Below are positions 26,868 through 36,148 of a DNA stretch of 64,000 bases, in pieces. The notes below the pieces were generated by a model, which saw only the letters and a program-made list of their open reading frames with translations, did not search any database and was not told the DNA's origin. Made by a program: the position numbers and the translations under genes. The stretch comes from Mesorhizobium sp. 131-2-1. Lineage in GTDB: Bacteria > Pseudomonadota > Alphaproteobacteria > Rhizobiales > Rhizobiaceae. Numbering within the stretch: the first letter of the stretch is position 1; the number at the start of each line of letters is the position of its first letter. The DNA lies in the NCBI RefSeq assembly GCF_016756535.1, contig NZ_AP023247.1:806001-870000 (forward strand), in the 5' to 3' direction.

Positions 26868-27485
26868 ATGATTTCCTCACCGATGGCACGGACGCTGCGC
26901 TTGTGTGCGGTCGCAGGGCTGGCGATTTCGGGATTGTGGGCGGCGCCCGCATCCGCCGCGGGAGCGATGGTCACCGGCGGCCTGACCTCGCAGCCGATCG
27001 GACATTACGATTTCTGCAAGGCAAATCCCGGCGAATGCTCGATCCGCCCGGCCAATCTGGCGCCGGCCAAGATGACGGATGCCTTCCTGCGCAAGCTCGC
27101 CAGCGTCACCGCCAGGGTCAACGCCGCCGTCAAGCCGATGAGCGATTTCGACATCTACGGCAAGGATGAGGTCTGGGCCTATCCCGACAACGGCGTCGGC
27201 GACTGCGAGGACTATGTGCTGGAAAAGCGGCGCCAGCTCTACCGCATGGGCGTATCGCTCGCCGACCTGCTGATCACCGTTGTGCGCAAACCCGATGGCG
27301 AAGGCCATGCGGTGCTGACTGTGCGCACCGACGAGGGCGACTATGTGCTCGACAATCTGAACGACAAGGTCAAGGCCTGGGACGAGACCGGCTACCGCTT
27401 CCTCAAGCGGCAGGCGATCGACAACACCGGGCGCTGGGTGTCGATCCGCGGCGGCCAGCAGGTGCTGGTCGGAGCCGTGCAGTAG
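26868..27485 (+). CDS. Transglutaminase-like cysteine peptidase (BTLCP family), exported
   Basis: The 205-residue protein has a signal peptide ending near APASAAG (residue 31). The predicted triad is C113 (GDCEDYVLEKR), H147 (GEGHAVLTV) and D162 (YVLDNLND), as in bacterial transglutaminase-like Cys proteinases. Relatives such as LapG cleave periplasmic targets, but no lapD gene is seen. DUF920-type members in rhizobia are mostly uncharacterised. A TTGACA at 26809-26814 is a candidate -35 element. Confidence 0.85.
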   Translation: MISSPMARTLRLCAVAGLAISGLWAAPASAAGAMVTGGLTSQPIGHYDFCKANPGECSIRPANLAPAKMTDAFLRKLASVTARVNAAVKPMSDFDIYGKDEVWAYPDNGVGDCEDYVLEKRRQLYRMGVSLADLLITVVRKPDGEGHAVLTVRTDEGDYVLDNLNDKVKAWDETGYRFLKRQAIDNTGRWVSIRGGQQVLVGAVQ

Positions 27486-27721
27486 TTTCAGCTGTGATTC
27501 ATTTCGATTTGCGCCGTTGACGCGGGCGTCCCGCCGCGCGGTCTGATTTCTCCAACCAGGTCGTCCGATGCTGCCCTCAAGGGCGGCATTGCATTGGATG
27601 AGATTTCGGCGGGCAGCGCAGTGCACCGCCTTCCCAACAATTTCTTTGCGGTCTCCGTGAACCAAACCGTCTCTGCCGGCGACACACAGCCGCGTACAGA
27701 AACCAACCCTGGAGACTTCAA

Positions 27722-27937
27722 ATGACTGCTTTTCTGCGAAATGCCCTGCTCGCCGCCGTCGCGGTGTCGTCCATGGCCGGATCCGCCCTGGCGGACCAGA
27801 CCGTCAGTTGCAGCCAGACGTCGACCAACGACGTGTGGGCCGGCCGCTGTTGCGCTACCGGCGACTCGAGCTGCCTCGGCGGTGGACACGAGCATGGCGA
27901 TCACGGCGGTCGCGGCGGCCACACCGGCGCAAAGTGA
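27722..27937 (+). CDS. Small secreted Cys/His/Gly-rich protein
   Basis: The 71-residue product has a signal peptide (MTAFLRNALLAAVAVSSMAGSALA). The mature part has four cysteines (SCSQ, RCCATGDSSC) and a tail GGGHEHGDHGGRGGHTG rich in His, Asp and Gly. The ATG follows CTGGAGACTTCAA. The His/Gly tail could bind metal ions such as Ni, Zn or Cu, and the cysteines could form two disulfides; both are inference. No family is recognised. A strong hairpin follows the stop. Confidence 0.6.
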   Translation: MTAFLRNALLAAVAVSSMAGSALADQTVSCSQTSTNDVWAGRCCATGDSSCLGGGHEHGDHGGRGGHTGAK

Positions 27938-27945
27938 TCTGGCGA

Positions 27946-27976
27946 CATGCCCGCTGGCTACCCGCCAGCGGGCATG
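27946..27976 (+). terminator. Long perfect hairpin after the small secreted protein
   Basis: CATGCCCGCTGGC and GCCAGCGGGCATG form a 13-bp perfect stem with a 5-nt loop. It lacks a T-tract but is placed as a terminator. Confidence 0.55.
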
Positions 27977-28055
27977 CTTGCGGTGAAACGAATGCCGGCG
28001 CCCGAGAAACAGCTATCCGCCCGGAATCGCGTCAAAACAACGAGATGGCGTGAGA

Positions 28056-28424
28056 TCAGGCCCGCCGCCCCAGCGCCGCGCGGACCGACGTCGTGATCCG
28101 GCGAAGCTCGGCCTCATCCAGCTTCTCGATGTTTTCAGCCAGGAGATTGGCGAGTTCGGTGGCGGCGGGCGTCAGGCCCGACGTGTCGATCCGCACCCGC
28201 GGATGCGAGGCCTCGGCGAGGCGCGCCAATTCCTCGGCATCGTCCCAGATGACGTTGAAATAGCCGATGATCTTCTGGATCAGCGTCCAGGTCGGCGCGC
28301 CGCGGCGGCCGTGCTCCAGCGCCGACAGATAGGCGGCGCTGACGCCGATCGCCTCGGCCATCGCCTTCTGGCTGAGGCCGCGCTCGGCGCGCAGCGCGCG
28401 CAGCTTTTCGCCGAACGGGGTCAT
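28056..28424 (-). CDS. XRE-family helix-turn-helix regulator
   Basis: The 122-residue protein has an N-terminal HTH_XRE domain (GEKLRALRAERGLSQKAMAEAIGVSAAYLSALEHGRRG). A helical tail follows (ATELANLLAENIEKLDEAELRRIT). The start was set at the ATG whose product is MTPFGEK because the upstream codons overlap the smr gene. It is the last gene of a minus-strand set with smr, mltA and timA, with 10 bp to smr. The target genes are unknown. Confidence 0.85.
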   Translation of the reverse strand: MTPFGEKLRALRAERGLSQKAMAEAIGVSAAYLSALEHGRRGAPTWTLIQKIIGYFNVIWDDAEELARLAEASHPRVRIDTSGLTPAATELANLLAENIEKLDEAELRRITTSVRAALGRRA

Positions 28425-28434
28425 GGGGTAAATC

Positions 28435-28959
28435 TCATGCGCGCGTCCGCCGCAGCCGGACATAGAGTGCGCCGGAGCCGCCATGGTTGCGCGCGGCGTG
28501 GTCGTGGCTGGAGACCAGCGGCCGGAAGGCCGGCGTCGAAAGCCAGGCCGGCACGGCGCGCCGCAAGACGCCGTCGCCGCCCGAAGACGAGCCCTTGCCG
28601 GTGATGATCAGCACGTAGCGGATGCCGCCGGCGTGCGCGCGGTGCAGGAACGAAAACAACAGCGAATAGGCCTCGTCCTGGGTCATGCCGTGCAGGTCGA
28701 CGCGGCCCTCGATCGGCAGGCGGCCCTTCGCAAGCTTGTTCAGCGTCTGGTCGTCCAATGCGTGCGAGACGTGCTGCGTCTTCGGCTTGGCGGCCGCGGC
28801 CGGACTGGCAGCGGCGGGAGCCGGCGGCGGCACCGGCTTGGCCTCGACCACCATGTCGGGCATGTCGACGGCCTTGCCCTTCAGCGGTTTCGCGGTGCGC
28901 GCCACCAGGTTCCACAGGATGCGGTCGTCCTCGCTCAGCCGGTCGATGCGGCGGGTCAT
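28435..28959 (-). CDS. Smr/MutS2-domain protein
   Basis: The 174-residue protein has a charged, Pro/Ala-rich first half (residues 1-80). A C-terminal Smr domain follows, with the motif DLHGMTQDEAYSLL and the GKG loop in VLIITGKGSSSGGDG. Smr domains nick DNA or RNA; the stand-alone forms of proteobacteria are poorly characterised. ATG 28959 overlaps the mltA stop (ATGA), so translation is probably coupled. Confidence 0.88.
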   Translation of the reverse strand: MTRRIDRLSEDDRILWNLVARTAKPLKGKAVDMPDMVVEAKPVPPPAPAAASPAAAAKPKTQHVSHALDDQTLNKLAKGRLPIEGRVDLHGMTQDEAYSLLFSFLHRAHAGGIRYVLIITGKGSSSGGDGVLRRAVPAWLSTPAFRPLVSSHDHAARNHGGSGALYVRLRRTRA

Positions 28960-30062
28960 GGCAACGCCCCCGAAACGAGTTGGCGCGGGATCAGCGCATA
29001 GAAATCGGCGGCGTTGCGGACGACGCCGGCGATCTCGCCAGCGGCGTCGCCGCTGCCCGCAAAGAGATCGCCCCGCGCCGGACCGGTGATGGCCGAGCCG
29101 GTGTCCTGCGCGATCATCAGGCGGCGGAACGGGCCGTCGCCGAAAGCGGCGAGCGTCGGCGCGTCGATGTAGAAGGGCGTGCCGAATGTGTGCAGCAGCC
29201 GGTCGACGGCGAGCGAGCGGCCGGGCGTCAATGGCACCTTGGCGGCGGCGATCGGGCCAAGCCCGGCATCGTCGACCGGCGCTTCGCGGAAGAAGATATA
29301 GGAGCGGTTCTGCCAGAGGATCTCGTCGACGCGGTCCGGGTGCGCCTTGAACCAGGCGCGGATCGACTGCATCGTCACCTTCGCCAGCGGTATTTCGCCG
29401 ATCTCGCTCAAGATCTTGCCGGGCCCTGTGAAGCGCTGGCCGGACTTGGCGGCATAGGTGACGCGGCAAAGCCGGCCATCGGTCAGCTTCAGCCGCGCCG
29501 CGCCCTGGACATGGATGAAGAAGGCGTCGACCTTGTCGGCGAGCCAGGCGATCTCCAGCCCCTGGCCATCAAGCGCGCCGCGCTCGATGGCGGCGCGGTC
29601 GAAATACTCGGCCAATCCATCCGACGCCTGCCGGGCAAAAGCGAGATAGGGATCCATGCCGGACGGCCGGCTGGCGTCGTCGACGTCGACCAGATCGGCC
29701 GGGCGGGAGAGCAGCGGCACCGTGAAGCGGTCCGTCCGCACCGGCGAGGCCTCGGCCTCGGGCTCATAGAAGCCGGTGACGAGACCGGCGCCGCCGGTTT
29801 CCGCAGCGACATGGGCGGGAACGAAATGCCGTTCGAAGAAGGATCGCGCCTCGGACCGATTCGGCGCCGGAACGGCACGCGCCTCGCGATAGGCCTCGGC
29901 GAACGCGTCGAAGCCAACGCCGAGCGAGCCGGTGCGATAGGGTTTGGTCAGGACATGGAAGGCCGAGCGGCGGAACGCGGCATAGGCGACACAGTGGTCG
30001 TCCTCATCCCAGCCGGGCAGTTCGCCAAAGGTTTTTTCGCTGAAAAGGGAAGAGAGCGACAC
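28956..30062 (-). CDS. mltA: Membrane-bound lytic murein transglycosylase A
   Basis: The 368-residue protein has the MltA domain (GLVTGFYEPEAEASPVRTDRFTVPLL) and the C-terminal 3D domain with conserved aspartates (LMIAQDTGSAITGPARGDLFAG), the catalytic Asp region. It cleaves glycan strands to 1,6-anhydroMurNAc products. The sequence begins MSLSSLFSEKTFGELPGW with no evident signal peptide or lipobox. Either the start lies upstream or export occurs another way. It begins 15 bp after timA and overlaps smr. Confidence 0.88.
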   Translation of the reverse strand: MSLSSLFSEKTFGELPGWDEDDHCVAYAAFRRSAFHVLTKPYRTGSLGVGFDAFAEAYREARAVPAPNRSEARSFFERHFVPAHVAAETGGAGLVTGFYEPEAEASPVRTDRFTVPLLSRPADLVDVDDASRPSGMDPYLAFARQASDGLAEYFDRAAIERGALDGQGLEIAWLADKVDAFFIHVQGAARLKLTDGRLCRVTYAAKSGQRFTGPGKILSEIGEIPLAKVTMQSIRAWFKAHPDRVDEILWQNRSYIFFREAPVDDAGLGPIAAAKVPLTPGRSLAVDRLLHTFGTPFYIDAPTLAAFGDGPFRRLMIAQDTGSAITGPARGDLFAGSGDAAGEIAGVVRNAADFYALIPRQLVSGALP

Positions 30063-30077
30063 CGCCGCCGCCCGGGC

Positions 30078-30785
30078 TCAATCTTCTTCTTCGGTGGCGA
30101 CGAGCTTCCAGTTCGGATCGCGCGAGCGCGTGTCGCGGGCAAAGGTCCAGACGTCCTTGACCTCGGCGACGGTTTCGGGGTCGCCGTCGATGACGGCGCC
30201 GGCCTTGTCGCGGGTCGCCGAAATCAGCTCGCTGACGATGCGCAGCGTGATGTGCGCCTCGCCGCCCTTCATCTCGGCCGCGACAATGTCGGCCTTGTCG
30301 ATGCCGACGAAAGAGGACTGGATCTTCTCCGACTTCGCCTCGCGCTCGCCGATCGCGGCGACGAAACCGTCAAAGACCTCGCGCGACAGCAGGTTCTTCA
30401 GCGTCTTACGGTCGCCGTCGGCGTAGGCCATGACGATCATCTCGTAGGCCATCTTGGCGCCGTCGACAAAACCCTTCGGCTCGAAGGCCGGATCGGCGTC
30501 CTTGATCGTCCTCAGGCCCTTGTTGAGATCGGTGTCGGGCTTGGCGAAGGCATCGATGTCGGCATAGGCGTCGACGGCCGGTTCCCCCGGCGCCCGCTTG
30601 CGCGGCAGCGAAACGACATTCTCCGATTTCTGGGCTGCCTCCTGCTCGCGCGTGCGGCTCGCCGCATAGGGGTCAAAGGGCGGGCGCTCGCTGCCCGTGC
30701 GACGGCCCAGCACGTTGCGCAGCTGGAAAAAGATCACAACCGCCGCAATCAGAAAGAAAATCGTGCCGAAGTCGAAGAAACCCAT
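30078..30785 (-). CDS. Tim44/TimA-family membrane-associated protein
   Basis: The 235-residue protein has one N-terminal hydrophobic span (MGFFDFGTIFFLIAAVVIFFQLRNVLG), a polar linker and a C-terminal Tim44-like domain from about 90 (FVDGAKMAYEMIVMAYADGDRKTLKNLLSREVFDGF). It is the bacterial relative of mitochondrial Tim44. The ATG at 30785 places the membrane span first; an ATG further out would add 36 unlikely residues. It is divergent from fxsA and secB. Its role is probably at the inner membrane in protein handling. Confidence 0.85.
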   Translation of the reverse strand: MGFFDFGTIFFLIAAVVIFFQLRNVLGRRTGSERPPFDPYAASRTREQEAAQKSENVVSLPRKRAPGEPAVDAYADIDAFAKPDTDLNKGLRTIKDADPAFEPKGFVDGAKMAYEMIVMAYADGDRKTLKNLLSREVFDGFVAAIGEREAKSEKIQSSFVGIDKADIVAAEMKGGEAHITLRIVSELISATRDKAGAVIDGDPETVAEVKDVWTFARDTRSRDPNWKLVATEEED

Positions 30786-30985
30786 ATCGTCCGCCAATTC
30801 GATCCCTGTCCTGGCCGGACCGCCAGCCAGAGAGCGGGCCGTGGTCGCATAGCGTTCAACATCCAAAGCATATAGAACGCTAGGCGCAATCATTCAAATC
30901 AAAGGCAGGCATACCTATCTAACGGTTCCAGTACCAGCGGCGATTGCACGCTGGGCGGGAAAACACGGAAACGATCGGCCAAGAC

Positions 30986-31483
30986 TTGCGTATTTCACTG
31001 CTTCCTTTGTTCCTTCTGGCGCTGCCGCTGCTGGAAATCGCCGGTTTCGTCGTTGTCGGCCGCCAGGTCGGCGCGCTGGCGACAGTCGGGCTTGTGCTGG
31101 CCTCGAGCATTGCCGGCAGCCTGCTTTTGCGACACCAGGGCTTCGGCGTGATGACGCGGGTGCGGGCCGAGATGGATGCTGGGCGCGACCCGAGCAGCCA
31201 GCTGGCGCATGGCGCCATGATCGTGCTGGCGGCGATCCTTCTGATCATTCCCGGCTTCATCACCGACATCCTCGCCATCCTGCTGCTCCTGCCGCCGGTG
31301 CGCGAGCTCGCCTGGCGGATGCTGAAGAGCCGCATCGTGCTGGCCACCAGCTTCAGCGGCGGGTTCCAGGCGCGGTCGCGCGGCAAGACCATCGATCTCG
31401 ACGACAGCGACTATTCGCGCGCCGACGACTACAAGCGCGGTCCAGATCACAATTCGCCCTGGCGGCGTCTCAAGGACGACTAG
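30986..31483 (+). CDS. fxsA: FxsA-family cytoplasmic membrane protein
   Basis: The protein is about 165 residues with three to four hydrophobic segments. ISLLPLFLLALPLLEIAGFVVVG, LGLVLASSIAGSLLLRHQG and MIVLAAILLIIPGFITDILAILLLLP are typical of FxsA. The C-terminal tail is polar. The best start is TTG 30986, giving MRISLLPLF; the open frame extends to 30944 without support. In E. coli FxsA overproduction relieves phage T7 exclusion by F; its normal role is unknown. It precedes secB. Confidence 0.8.
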   Translation: MRISLLPLFLLALPLLEIAGFVVVGRQVGALATVGLVLASSIAGSLLLRHQGFGVMTRVRAEMDAGRDPSSQLAHGAMIVLAAILLIIPGFITDILAILLLLPPVRELAWRMLKSRIVLATSFSGGFQARSRGKTIDLDDSDYSRADDYKRGPDHNSPWRRLKDD

Positions 31484-31650
31484 AGCGGATTCCTGTCGGA
31501 TAAGCGTGGGACACTTTTCGGACTCCGTCTTGGCTCACAGTGTGATCCCGCGCCGAGGCGGCAAACCTTGTCTTGTCATGCCGACCATGGTAGCGAACGC
31601 CCGATTTCAATCCGGTCAGCAAGGCTGCCCAGGCAAAAGGACAAAGGCTC

Positions 31651-32148
31651 ATGGCCAGCAACGACGACGCGCCGACCGGCGCCGCAAACGGCAACAGCAA
31701 CGCGCAGCCGACGCTCAACGTGCTCGCCCAGTATGTGAAGGACCTGTCGTTCGAGAGCCCCGGCGCGCCGAATTCGCTGCGCGGCCGCGACAAGGCCCCC
31801 GGCATCGCCATCAACGTCAATGTCAACGCCAATCCGCTCTCGGACAAGCAGTTCGACGTCAACCTGACGCTGAACGCCAAGGCTTCCTTCGACCAGGAAG
31901 TGCTGTTCAACGTCGAGCTGGTCTATGGCGGCGTCTTCGCCATCAGCGGCTTCCCGCAGGAGCACATGCTGCCGATCCTGTTCATCGAATGCCCGCGGCT
32001 TCTGTTCCCCTTCGCCCGCCAGATCATCGCCGAGGCAACCCGCAACGGCGGCTTCCCGCCGCTGATGCTCGACCCGATCGATTTTGCGCAGATGTTCCAG
32101 CAGAAGCTGGCCGAGGACCAGGCGGCGTCCAAGGTCAAGGTGAGCTGA
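31651..32148 (+). CDS. secB: Protein-export chaperone SecB
   Basis: The 165-residue protein fits Sec[42 protein letters not shown] and the C-terminal [36 protein letters not shown]. The homotetramer holds presecretory proteins unfolded for SecA. The alpha-class N-terminal extension ([15 protein letters not shown]) is normal. An intrinsic terminator follows. Confidence 0.95.
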   Translation: MASNDDAPTGAANGNSNAQPTLNVLAQYVKDLSFESPGAPNSLRGRDKAPGIAINVNVNANPLSDKQFDVNLTLNAKASFDQEVLFNVELVYGGVFAISGFPQEHMLPILFIECPRLLFPFARQIIAEATRNGGFPPLMLDPIDFAQMFQQKLAEDQAASKVKVS

Positions 32149-32173
32149 GGCGGTTAGCTTCGTGGCTTTTGAA

Positions 32174-32204
32174 GAACCCGGCCTTTGTGCCGGGTTTTTT
32201 GTTT
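32174..32204 (+). terminator. Rho-independent terminator of secB
   Basis: The stem AACCCGGC/GCCGGGTT with a short loop is followed by TTTTGTTT, 25 bp after the secB stop. Confidence 0.85.
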
Positions 32205-32238
32205 AGAACGTCGGAGATTCGCGACGACATCCGTTCCG

Positions 32239-32396
32239 TCGTCATCCTAGGGCGGAGCAAGGAGCGAAGCGACGCGGCGCAGACCCTGGGATCCATGCCG
32301 TTTCATCAAAGCGTTGCAGCGTTCCAGAATTCTGCACCGTTGCATCCACGGCAAAGGTCACGGCATGGATCCTCGGGTCAAGCCCGAGGATGACGA
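32239..32396. repeat. Repeat family A, short form (long left arm, short right arm)
   Basis: The left arm TCGTCATCCTAGGGCGG to GGGATCCATGCCG is followed by spacer AGCGTTCCAGAATTCTGCACCG. The right arm GGTCACGGCATGGATCC carries the short hairpin CCTCGGGTCAAGCCCGAGG. It lies between the secB terminator and dnaQ. Confidence 0.8.
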
Positions 32397-32446
32397 AGTG
32401 ACAGGCGCATCTGCAAATCGCTCAGGGTGGAGCAAGGAGTGGGCGT

Positions 32447-33154
32447 TCAGCCCGCAGCAGCCACTTTCAGCCACAGCGCCTTTTCGCCGAGCGTGCCCAC
32501 CAGGCCGGCATGCGCCGCGCGCTCGGCCTCGGTCAGGCGCGGCGGCAGGGCGATCGGCCGCGCGCCGATGGAGATGTCGATATCGGCCACCTCGCCGGCG
32601 CCGTTGACCTGCGCCGCCACCGCATCGAGGATCAGCGCCGCCTGCTTGCCGCCGATCAGCTCGATATAGACCTCGGCCAGCAATTCGGAGTCGAGCAGCG
32701 CGCCGTGCTTGGTGCGGTGGGTGTTGTCGATGCCGTAGCGGCGGCAGAGCGCGTCCAGCGAATTCGGGCCCATCGGATGCTTGCGGCGCGCCAGCGCCAG
32801 CGTGTCGACGACGCGACCAACATCGATGGCGGGATGACCCAGCCGGCCGAATTCGAGATTGAGGAAGCCGATGTCGAAATTGGCGTTGTGGGCGATCAGC
32901 TTGGCGCCGTCGGTAAAGGCCAGCCATTCCTCGGCGATTTCCGAAAAGATCGGCTTGCCGACCAGGTCGGCGGCGCTGATACCGTGCACGGCCTGCGCCT
33001 CGGCGTGGACCGCGCGCCCCTGCGGGTTGATGAATTTGTGGAAGGTGCGGCCGGTCGGGAAGCGGTTGACCAGCTCGACGCCGCCGAGCTCGATGATGCG
33101 GTCTTCGCGCATGTCGAGGCCGGTGGTTTCCGTATCGAAGATGATCTCGCGCAT
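32447..33154 (-). CDS. dnaQ: DNA polymerase III subunit epsilon (3'-5' exonuclease)
   Basis: The 235-residue protein is of the DEDDh type: IIFDTETTGLD (first D and E), LIAHNANFDIGFLNLEF (third D), and H/D in RTKHGALLDSELLAEVY. The C-terminal part (LTEAERAAHAGLVG) is the proposed alpha-binding tail. It proofreads for the replicative polymerase. It starts 75 bp after coaE, and coaE-dnaQ is a conserved order in many Proteobacteria. Confidence 0.94.
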   Translation of the reverse strand: MREIIFDTETTGLDMREDRIIELGGVELVNRFPTGRTFHKFINPQGRAVHAEAQAVHGISAADLVGKPIFSEIAEEWLAFTDGAKLIAHNANFDIGFLNLEFGRLGHPAIDVGRVVDTLALARRKHPMGPNSLDALCRRYGIDNTHRTKHGALLDSELLAEVYIELIGGKQAALILDAVAAQVNGAGEVADIDISIGARPIALPPRLTEAERAAHAGLVGTLGEKALWLKVAAAG

Positions 33155-33229
33155 CGAATCAGTCCGCTCTAAGCGAGCAGAATCATCGACCGGAACAAAA
33201 TGGCAATGGGCAATGCTGACAGGGGGGCG

Positions 33230-33835
33230 TCAGGAGCCAGCCTGGCCGGACTTATCCCCGGAGAGTTCGGCGATGATGGCGCCGACCGCGGCGCGCGCGG
33301 CGTCAAAGCCCTGGCCGGTGTCGACGATGAAATCGGCCTGGCGGCGTTTCTCGGCATCGGGAACCTGCTTGGCGAGGATCGCGGCCAGCTTTTCCTCGTT
33401 CATGCCGGGGCGCGCCAGCACGCGCGCGCGCTGGACTTCGGCCGGGGCGGTGACGACAACGACCTTGTCGACGCGGTCGCGGCCGCCGGTCTCGAACAGC
33501 AGGGGAATGTCGAGCACAGCGATCGGCGTGCCGGCGGCGCGCTGCCTGGCAAGGAATGCGTCGGCGTCGGCGCGGACCAGCGGGTGGACGATCGCTTCCA
33601 GCTGCTTCAAGGCCGCGGCGTCGCCGAGCACGCGCGCGCCGAGCTTGGCGCGATCCACCACGCCTGAACTGGCAGTGCCGGGAAAAGTCGCCTCGACAAG
33701 GGGGGCCGCCTTGCCGGCATAGAGGCGGTGCACGGTCTCGTCGGAATCATGCACCGGCACGCCGGCGTCGGCGAACATCTTCGCCGTCGTCGATTTGCCC
33801 ATGCCGATCGATCCGGTGAGGCCGAGCACGATCAT
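33230..33835 (-). CDS. coaE: Dephospho-CoA kinase
   Basis: The 201-residue P-loop kinase has [17 protein letters not shown] (Walker A), [13 protein letters not shown] and [13 protein letters not shown], all typical of CoaE. It performs the last step of CoA synthesis. ATG 33835 was chosen because the protein then begins [11 protein letters not shown]; the longer frame runs into aroE. It is 14 bp from aroE, forming maf-aroE-coaE-dnaQ. Confidence 0.93.
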   Translation of the reverse strand: MIVLGLTGSIGMGKSTTAKMFADAGVPVHDSDETVHRLYAGKAAPLVEATFPGTASSGVVDRAKLGARVLGDAAALKQLEAIVHPLVRADADAFLARQRAAGTPIAVLDIPLLFETGGRDRVDKVVVVTAPAEVQRARVLARPGMNEEKLAAILAKQVPDAEKRRQADFIVDTGQGFDAARAAVGAIIAELSGDKSGQAGS

Positions 33836-33849
33836 ACCGCTACGCCTCC

Positions 33850-34683
33850 TCAATGGGCTTCGATATCGGCAACGATTATCCGCCTGAGCTCGGCGGTGAC
33901 CTCGGGCCGCTTGCCGAACCAGCGTTCGAAGCCGGGCACCGCCTGGTGCAGCAGCATGCCGAGCCCGTCGACCGCCCACAGGCCGCGCGCCCTGGCGGCG
34001 GCGAGCAGCGGTGTTTCCAGCGGGACGTAGACGATGTCGGTGACGATGGCATGGGCAGGCAAAGCGGCCGGATCGGCGGACAGGCCTTCATTGCCATGCA
34101 TGCCGAGTGCCGTGGTGTTGACGAGCAGGCCGGCATCGGCGAGCAGCTCGCCGGTGGCATCCGCGCCATGCGCGGAGACGCCGGCGCCAAAGCGGCGACT
34201 GAGTTCCTCGGCCCGCGCCAGCGTGCGGTTGACGATACGGATGTCGCTGACGCCGCGCTCTTTCAGCGCGTGGATGACCGCGCGCGACGCACCACCGGCG
34301 CCAAGCACCACGGCGGGGCCATTCGAAGCCCAGCCCGGCGCGTAATCGTCGAGATTGGCGGCGAAGCCGTGGGCATCGGTGTTGCCGCCCCACAATTTGT
34401 CGTCCTCGAACCAGAGCGTGTTGACGGCGCCGATCGCTTCGGCCGCCTCGTCGCGGCGCTCGACCAGAGCGAAGGCAGCCTCCTTGTGCGGGATGGTGAC
34501 ATTGCCGCCCTGGAAGCCATTGTCCCAAAGCCCTTTCAAGAAGGCGGCGAAATCGGCCGGCGCGACATCGATCGCCTGGTAGGTCCCGTCGATGCCGTAT
34601 TTGGCCAGCCAGTGGCCATGGATTTTCGGCGAGCGCGAATGCGCGATCGGGTGGCCGGTGACGAAGGCCTTCTTCTCAGCCAT
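33850..34683 (-). CDS. aroE: Shikimate 5-dehydrogenase (NADPH)
   Basis: The 277-residue protein shows AroE motifs: [21 protein letters not shown], the catalytic Lys in [20 protein letters not shown] and the NADP-binding [13 protein letters not shown], with [11 protein letters not shown] marking NADPH preference. It reduces 3-dehydroshikimate in aromatic amino acid synthesis. The start overlaps the maf stop by eight bases. Confidence 0.94.
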   Translation of the reverse strand: MAEKKAFVTGHPIAHSRSPKIHGHWLAKYGIDGTYQAIDVAPADFAAFLKGLWDNGFQGGNVTIPHKEAAFALVERRDEAAEAIGAVNTLWFEDDKLWGGNTDAHGFAANLDDYAPGWASNGPAVVLGAGGASRAVIHALKERGVSDIRIVNRTLARAEELSRRFGAGVSAHGADATGELLADAGLLVNTTALGMHGNEGLSADPAALPAHAIVTDIVYVPLETPLLAAARARGLWAVDGLGMLLHQAVPGFERWFGKRPEVTAELRRIIVADIEAH

Positions 34684-35275
34684 CGATCGCTCCCAGCGCG
34701 CGCAGCTCTTTCAGCACCGGCAACAGCGGCAGGCCGACGATGGTGAAATAATCGCCTTCGATCTTTTCGAACAGCTGGATGCCTTCGCCCTCGATCTGAT
34801 AGGCGCCGACGCTCGCCAGCGCCTTGGCGCCGACGCGCGCCAGATGCCGGCCGATGAAGGTGGGATCGAGCTTGCGCATGGTGAGGCTGGCGACGCCGAC
34901 ATGCCGCCACAGCACCTCGCCGTCGCGGGCAAGCACGGCGGCGCTGTTGAGCTGGTGGGTCTTGCCCGACAGCGCCAGAAGATGGCGGCGCGCGCCTTCC
35001 ATGTCGGCCGGCTTGTGAAAGACCTCGTCGCCGAGCGACAGCGTCTGGTCGCAGCCGAGCACCAGCGCGCCCGGCCTGCGTTCGCTGACCTCGGTGGCCT
35101 TGGCCTCGGCAAGCACCAGCGCAACATCCTCCGGCGACACGCCGCTATCCTTGAGCGGCGCCTCGAGCGCGCGCTCGTCGACATCGGCCGGGACGGCTTC
35201 GATCTCGATGCCGGCATTGACGAGCATCGCCTTGCGGAATGGGCTGCCCGAAGCGAGGATGATTTTCTCGGTCAT
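34676..35275 (-). CDS. maf: Maf-family nucleoside triphosphate pyrophosphatase
   Basis: The 199-residue protein starts [18 protein letters not shown], the standard Maf N-terminus, and has [19 protein letters not shown] with the conserved Asp. Maf proteins hydrolyse non-canonical or pyrimidine nucleotides such as dTTP, UTP or m7GTP, depending on subfamily. The missing YhdE-type signature suggests the YceF-like group, but this is weak. It overlaps aroE. Confidence 0.92.
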   Translation of the reverse strand: MTEKIILASGSPFRKAMLVNAGIEIEAVPADVDERALEAPLKDSGVSPEDVALVLAEAKATEVSERRPGALVLGCDQTLSLGDEVFHKPADMEGARRHLLALSGKTHQLNSAAVLARDGEVLWRHVGVASLTMRKLDPTFIGRHLARVGAKALASVGAYQIEGEGIQLFEKIEGDYFTIVGLPLLPVLKELRALGAIDG

Positions 35276-35317
35276 GATCTTTTCGCGCGGTAGCGTCCCG
35301 ATTATCGGGGCATTGGG

Positions 35318-36148
35318 TTATCTGTTCTTCCCGCGCAGGGCAACGATCGCCGCCGCCGTTTCCTCGATCGAGCGGCGGCTGACGTCGATCATCGGCCAGC
35401 CGTGCCTTGTACAGATCTGGCGGGCGTAGGCGAGCTCCTCGTTGATCGCGGCGCGGTCGACATAGTCGGAGGGCACATAGGTGCTGGTGTTGCCGAGGAT
35501 GCGGTTCTGGCGCACATGCGAGATGCGCTCGGCGGTGGCGATCAGGCCGACGATCAGCGGCGTCTTGGCGTTGACCAGGCTTTCCGGCACCGGCACGCCG
35601 AGCACGATCGGGATGTTGGCGGTCTTGATGCCGCGGTTGGCGAGATAGATGCTGGTCGGCGTCTTCGACGTGCGCGAGATGCCGATCAGCACGATGTCGG
35701 CGTCGTCCATATTGGCAGGCAGTTGCCCGTCATCATGCTCCATGGTGAAGTTCAACGCGTCGATGCGGCGGAAATATTCGGCGTCGAGCACGTGCTGGGC
35801 GCCGACGCGGCGACCGGCCGGCGTGCCGAGATAGGACTGGAAGACGGCGAGCACCGGCTCCAGCACGGAGACGCAAGGCAGGCCCATCGTCGCGCAGCGC
35901 TCATCGATGCCGCGCGCCAGCTTCTGGTCGACGACGGTGTAGAGGATGATGCCCGGTTCCTCCTCGATGTCCTCGAACACCTTGGCCACCTGCTTTTCGG
36001 TGCGGATGAGCGGATAGATGTGCTCGATGGCGCGCGCATCCTTGTATTGCGCTGAGGCGGCGCGGCCTGCTGCCAGCAGCGTCTCGCCGGTGGCATCCGA
36101 AATCAGGTGCAGGTGAAAGAAGCTTTGGGGTTTGTTCACAGGGGTCAT
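35318..36148 (-). CDS. Pyruvate, phosphate dikinase regulatory protein (PPSR/DUF299)
   Basis: The 276-residue bifunctional kinase/pyrophosphorylase has [18 protein letters not shown] at the N-terminus and the phosphate-binding loop [20 protein letters not shown]. It phosphorylates and reactivates PPDK or PEP synthetase at a Thr. The start is uncertain: ATG 36148, or GTG 36139 that would give [14 protein letters not shown]. Its 5' end abuts the putative origin. The gene beside hemE is the RP001-type neighbour seen at alphaproteobacterial origins. Confidence 0.9.
   Translation of the reverse strand: MTPVNKPQSFFHLHLISDATGETLLAAGRAASAQYKDARAIEHIYPLIRTEKQVAKVFEDIEEEPGIILYTVVDQKLARGIDERCATMGLPCVSVLEPVLAVFQSYLGTPAGRRVGAQHVLDAEYFRRIDALNFTMEHDDGQLPANMDDADIVLIGISRTSKTPTSIYLANRGIKTANIPIVLGVPVPESLVNAKTPLIVGLIATAERISHVRQNRILGNTSTYVPSDYVDRAAINEELAYARQICTRHGWPMIDVSRRSIEETAAAIVALRGKNR

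Noticed and set aside
28758..30875. A 705-codon open frame on the plus strand
   Set aside because: It is antisense to smr, mltA and timA; Arg/Gly/Ala-rich product with no motif.
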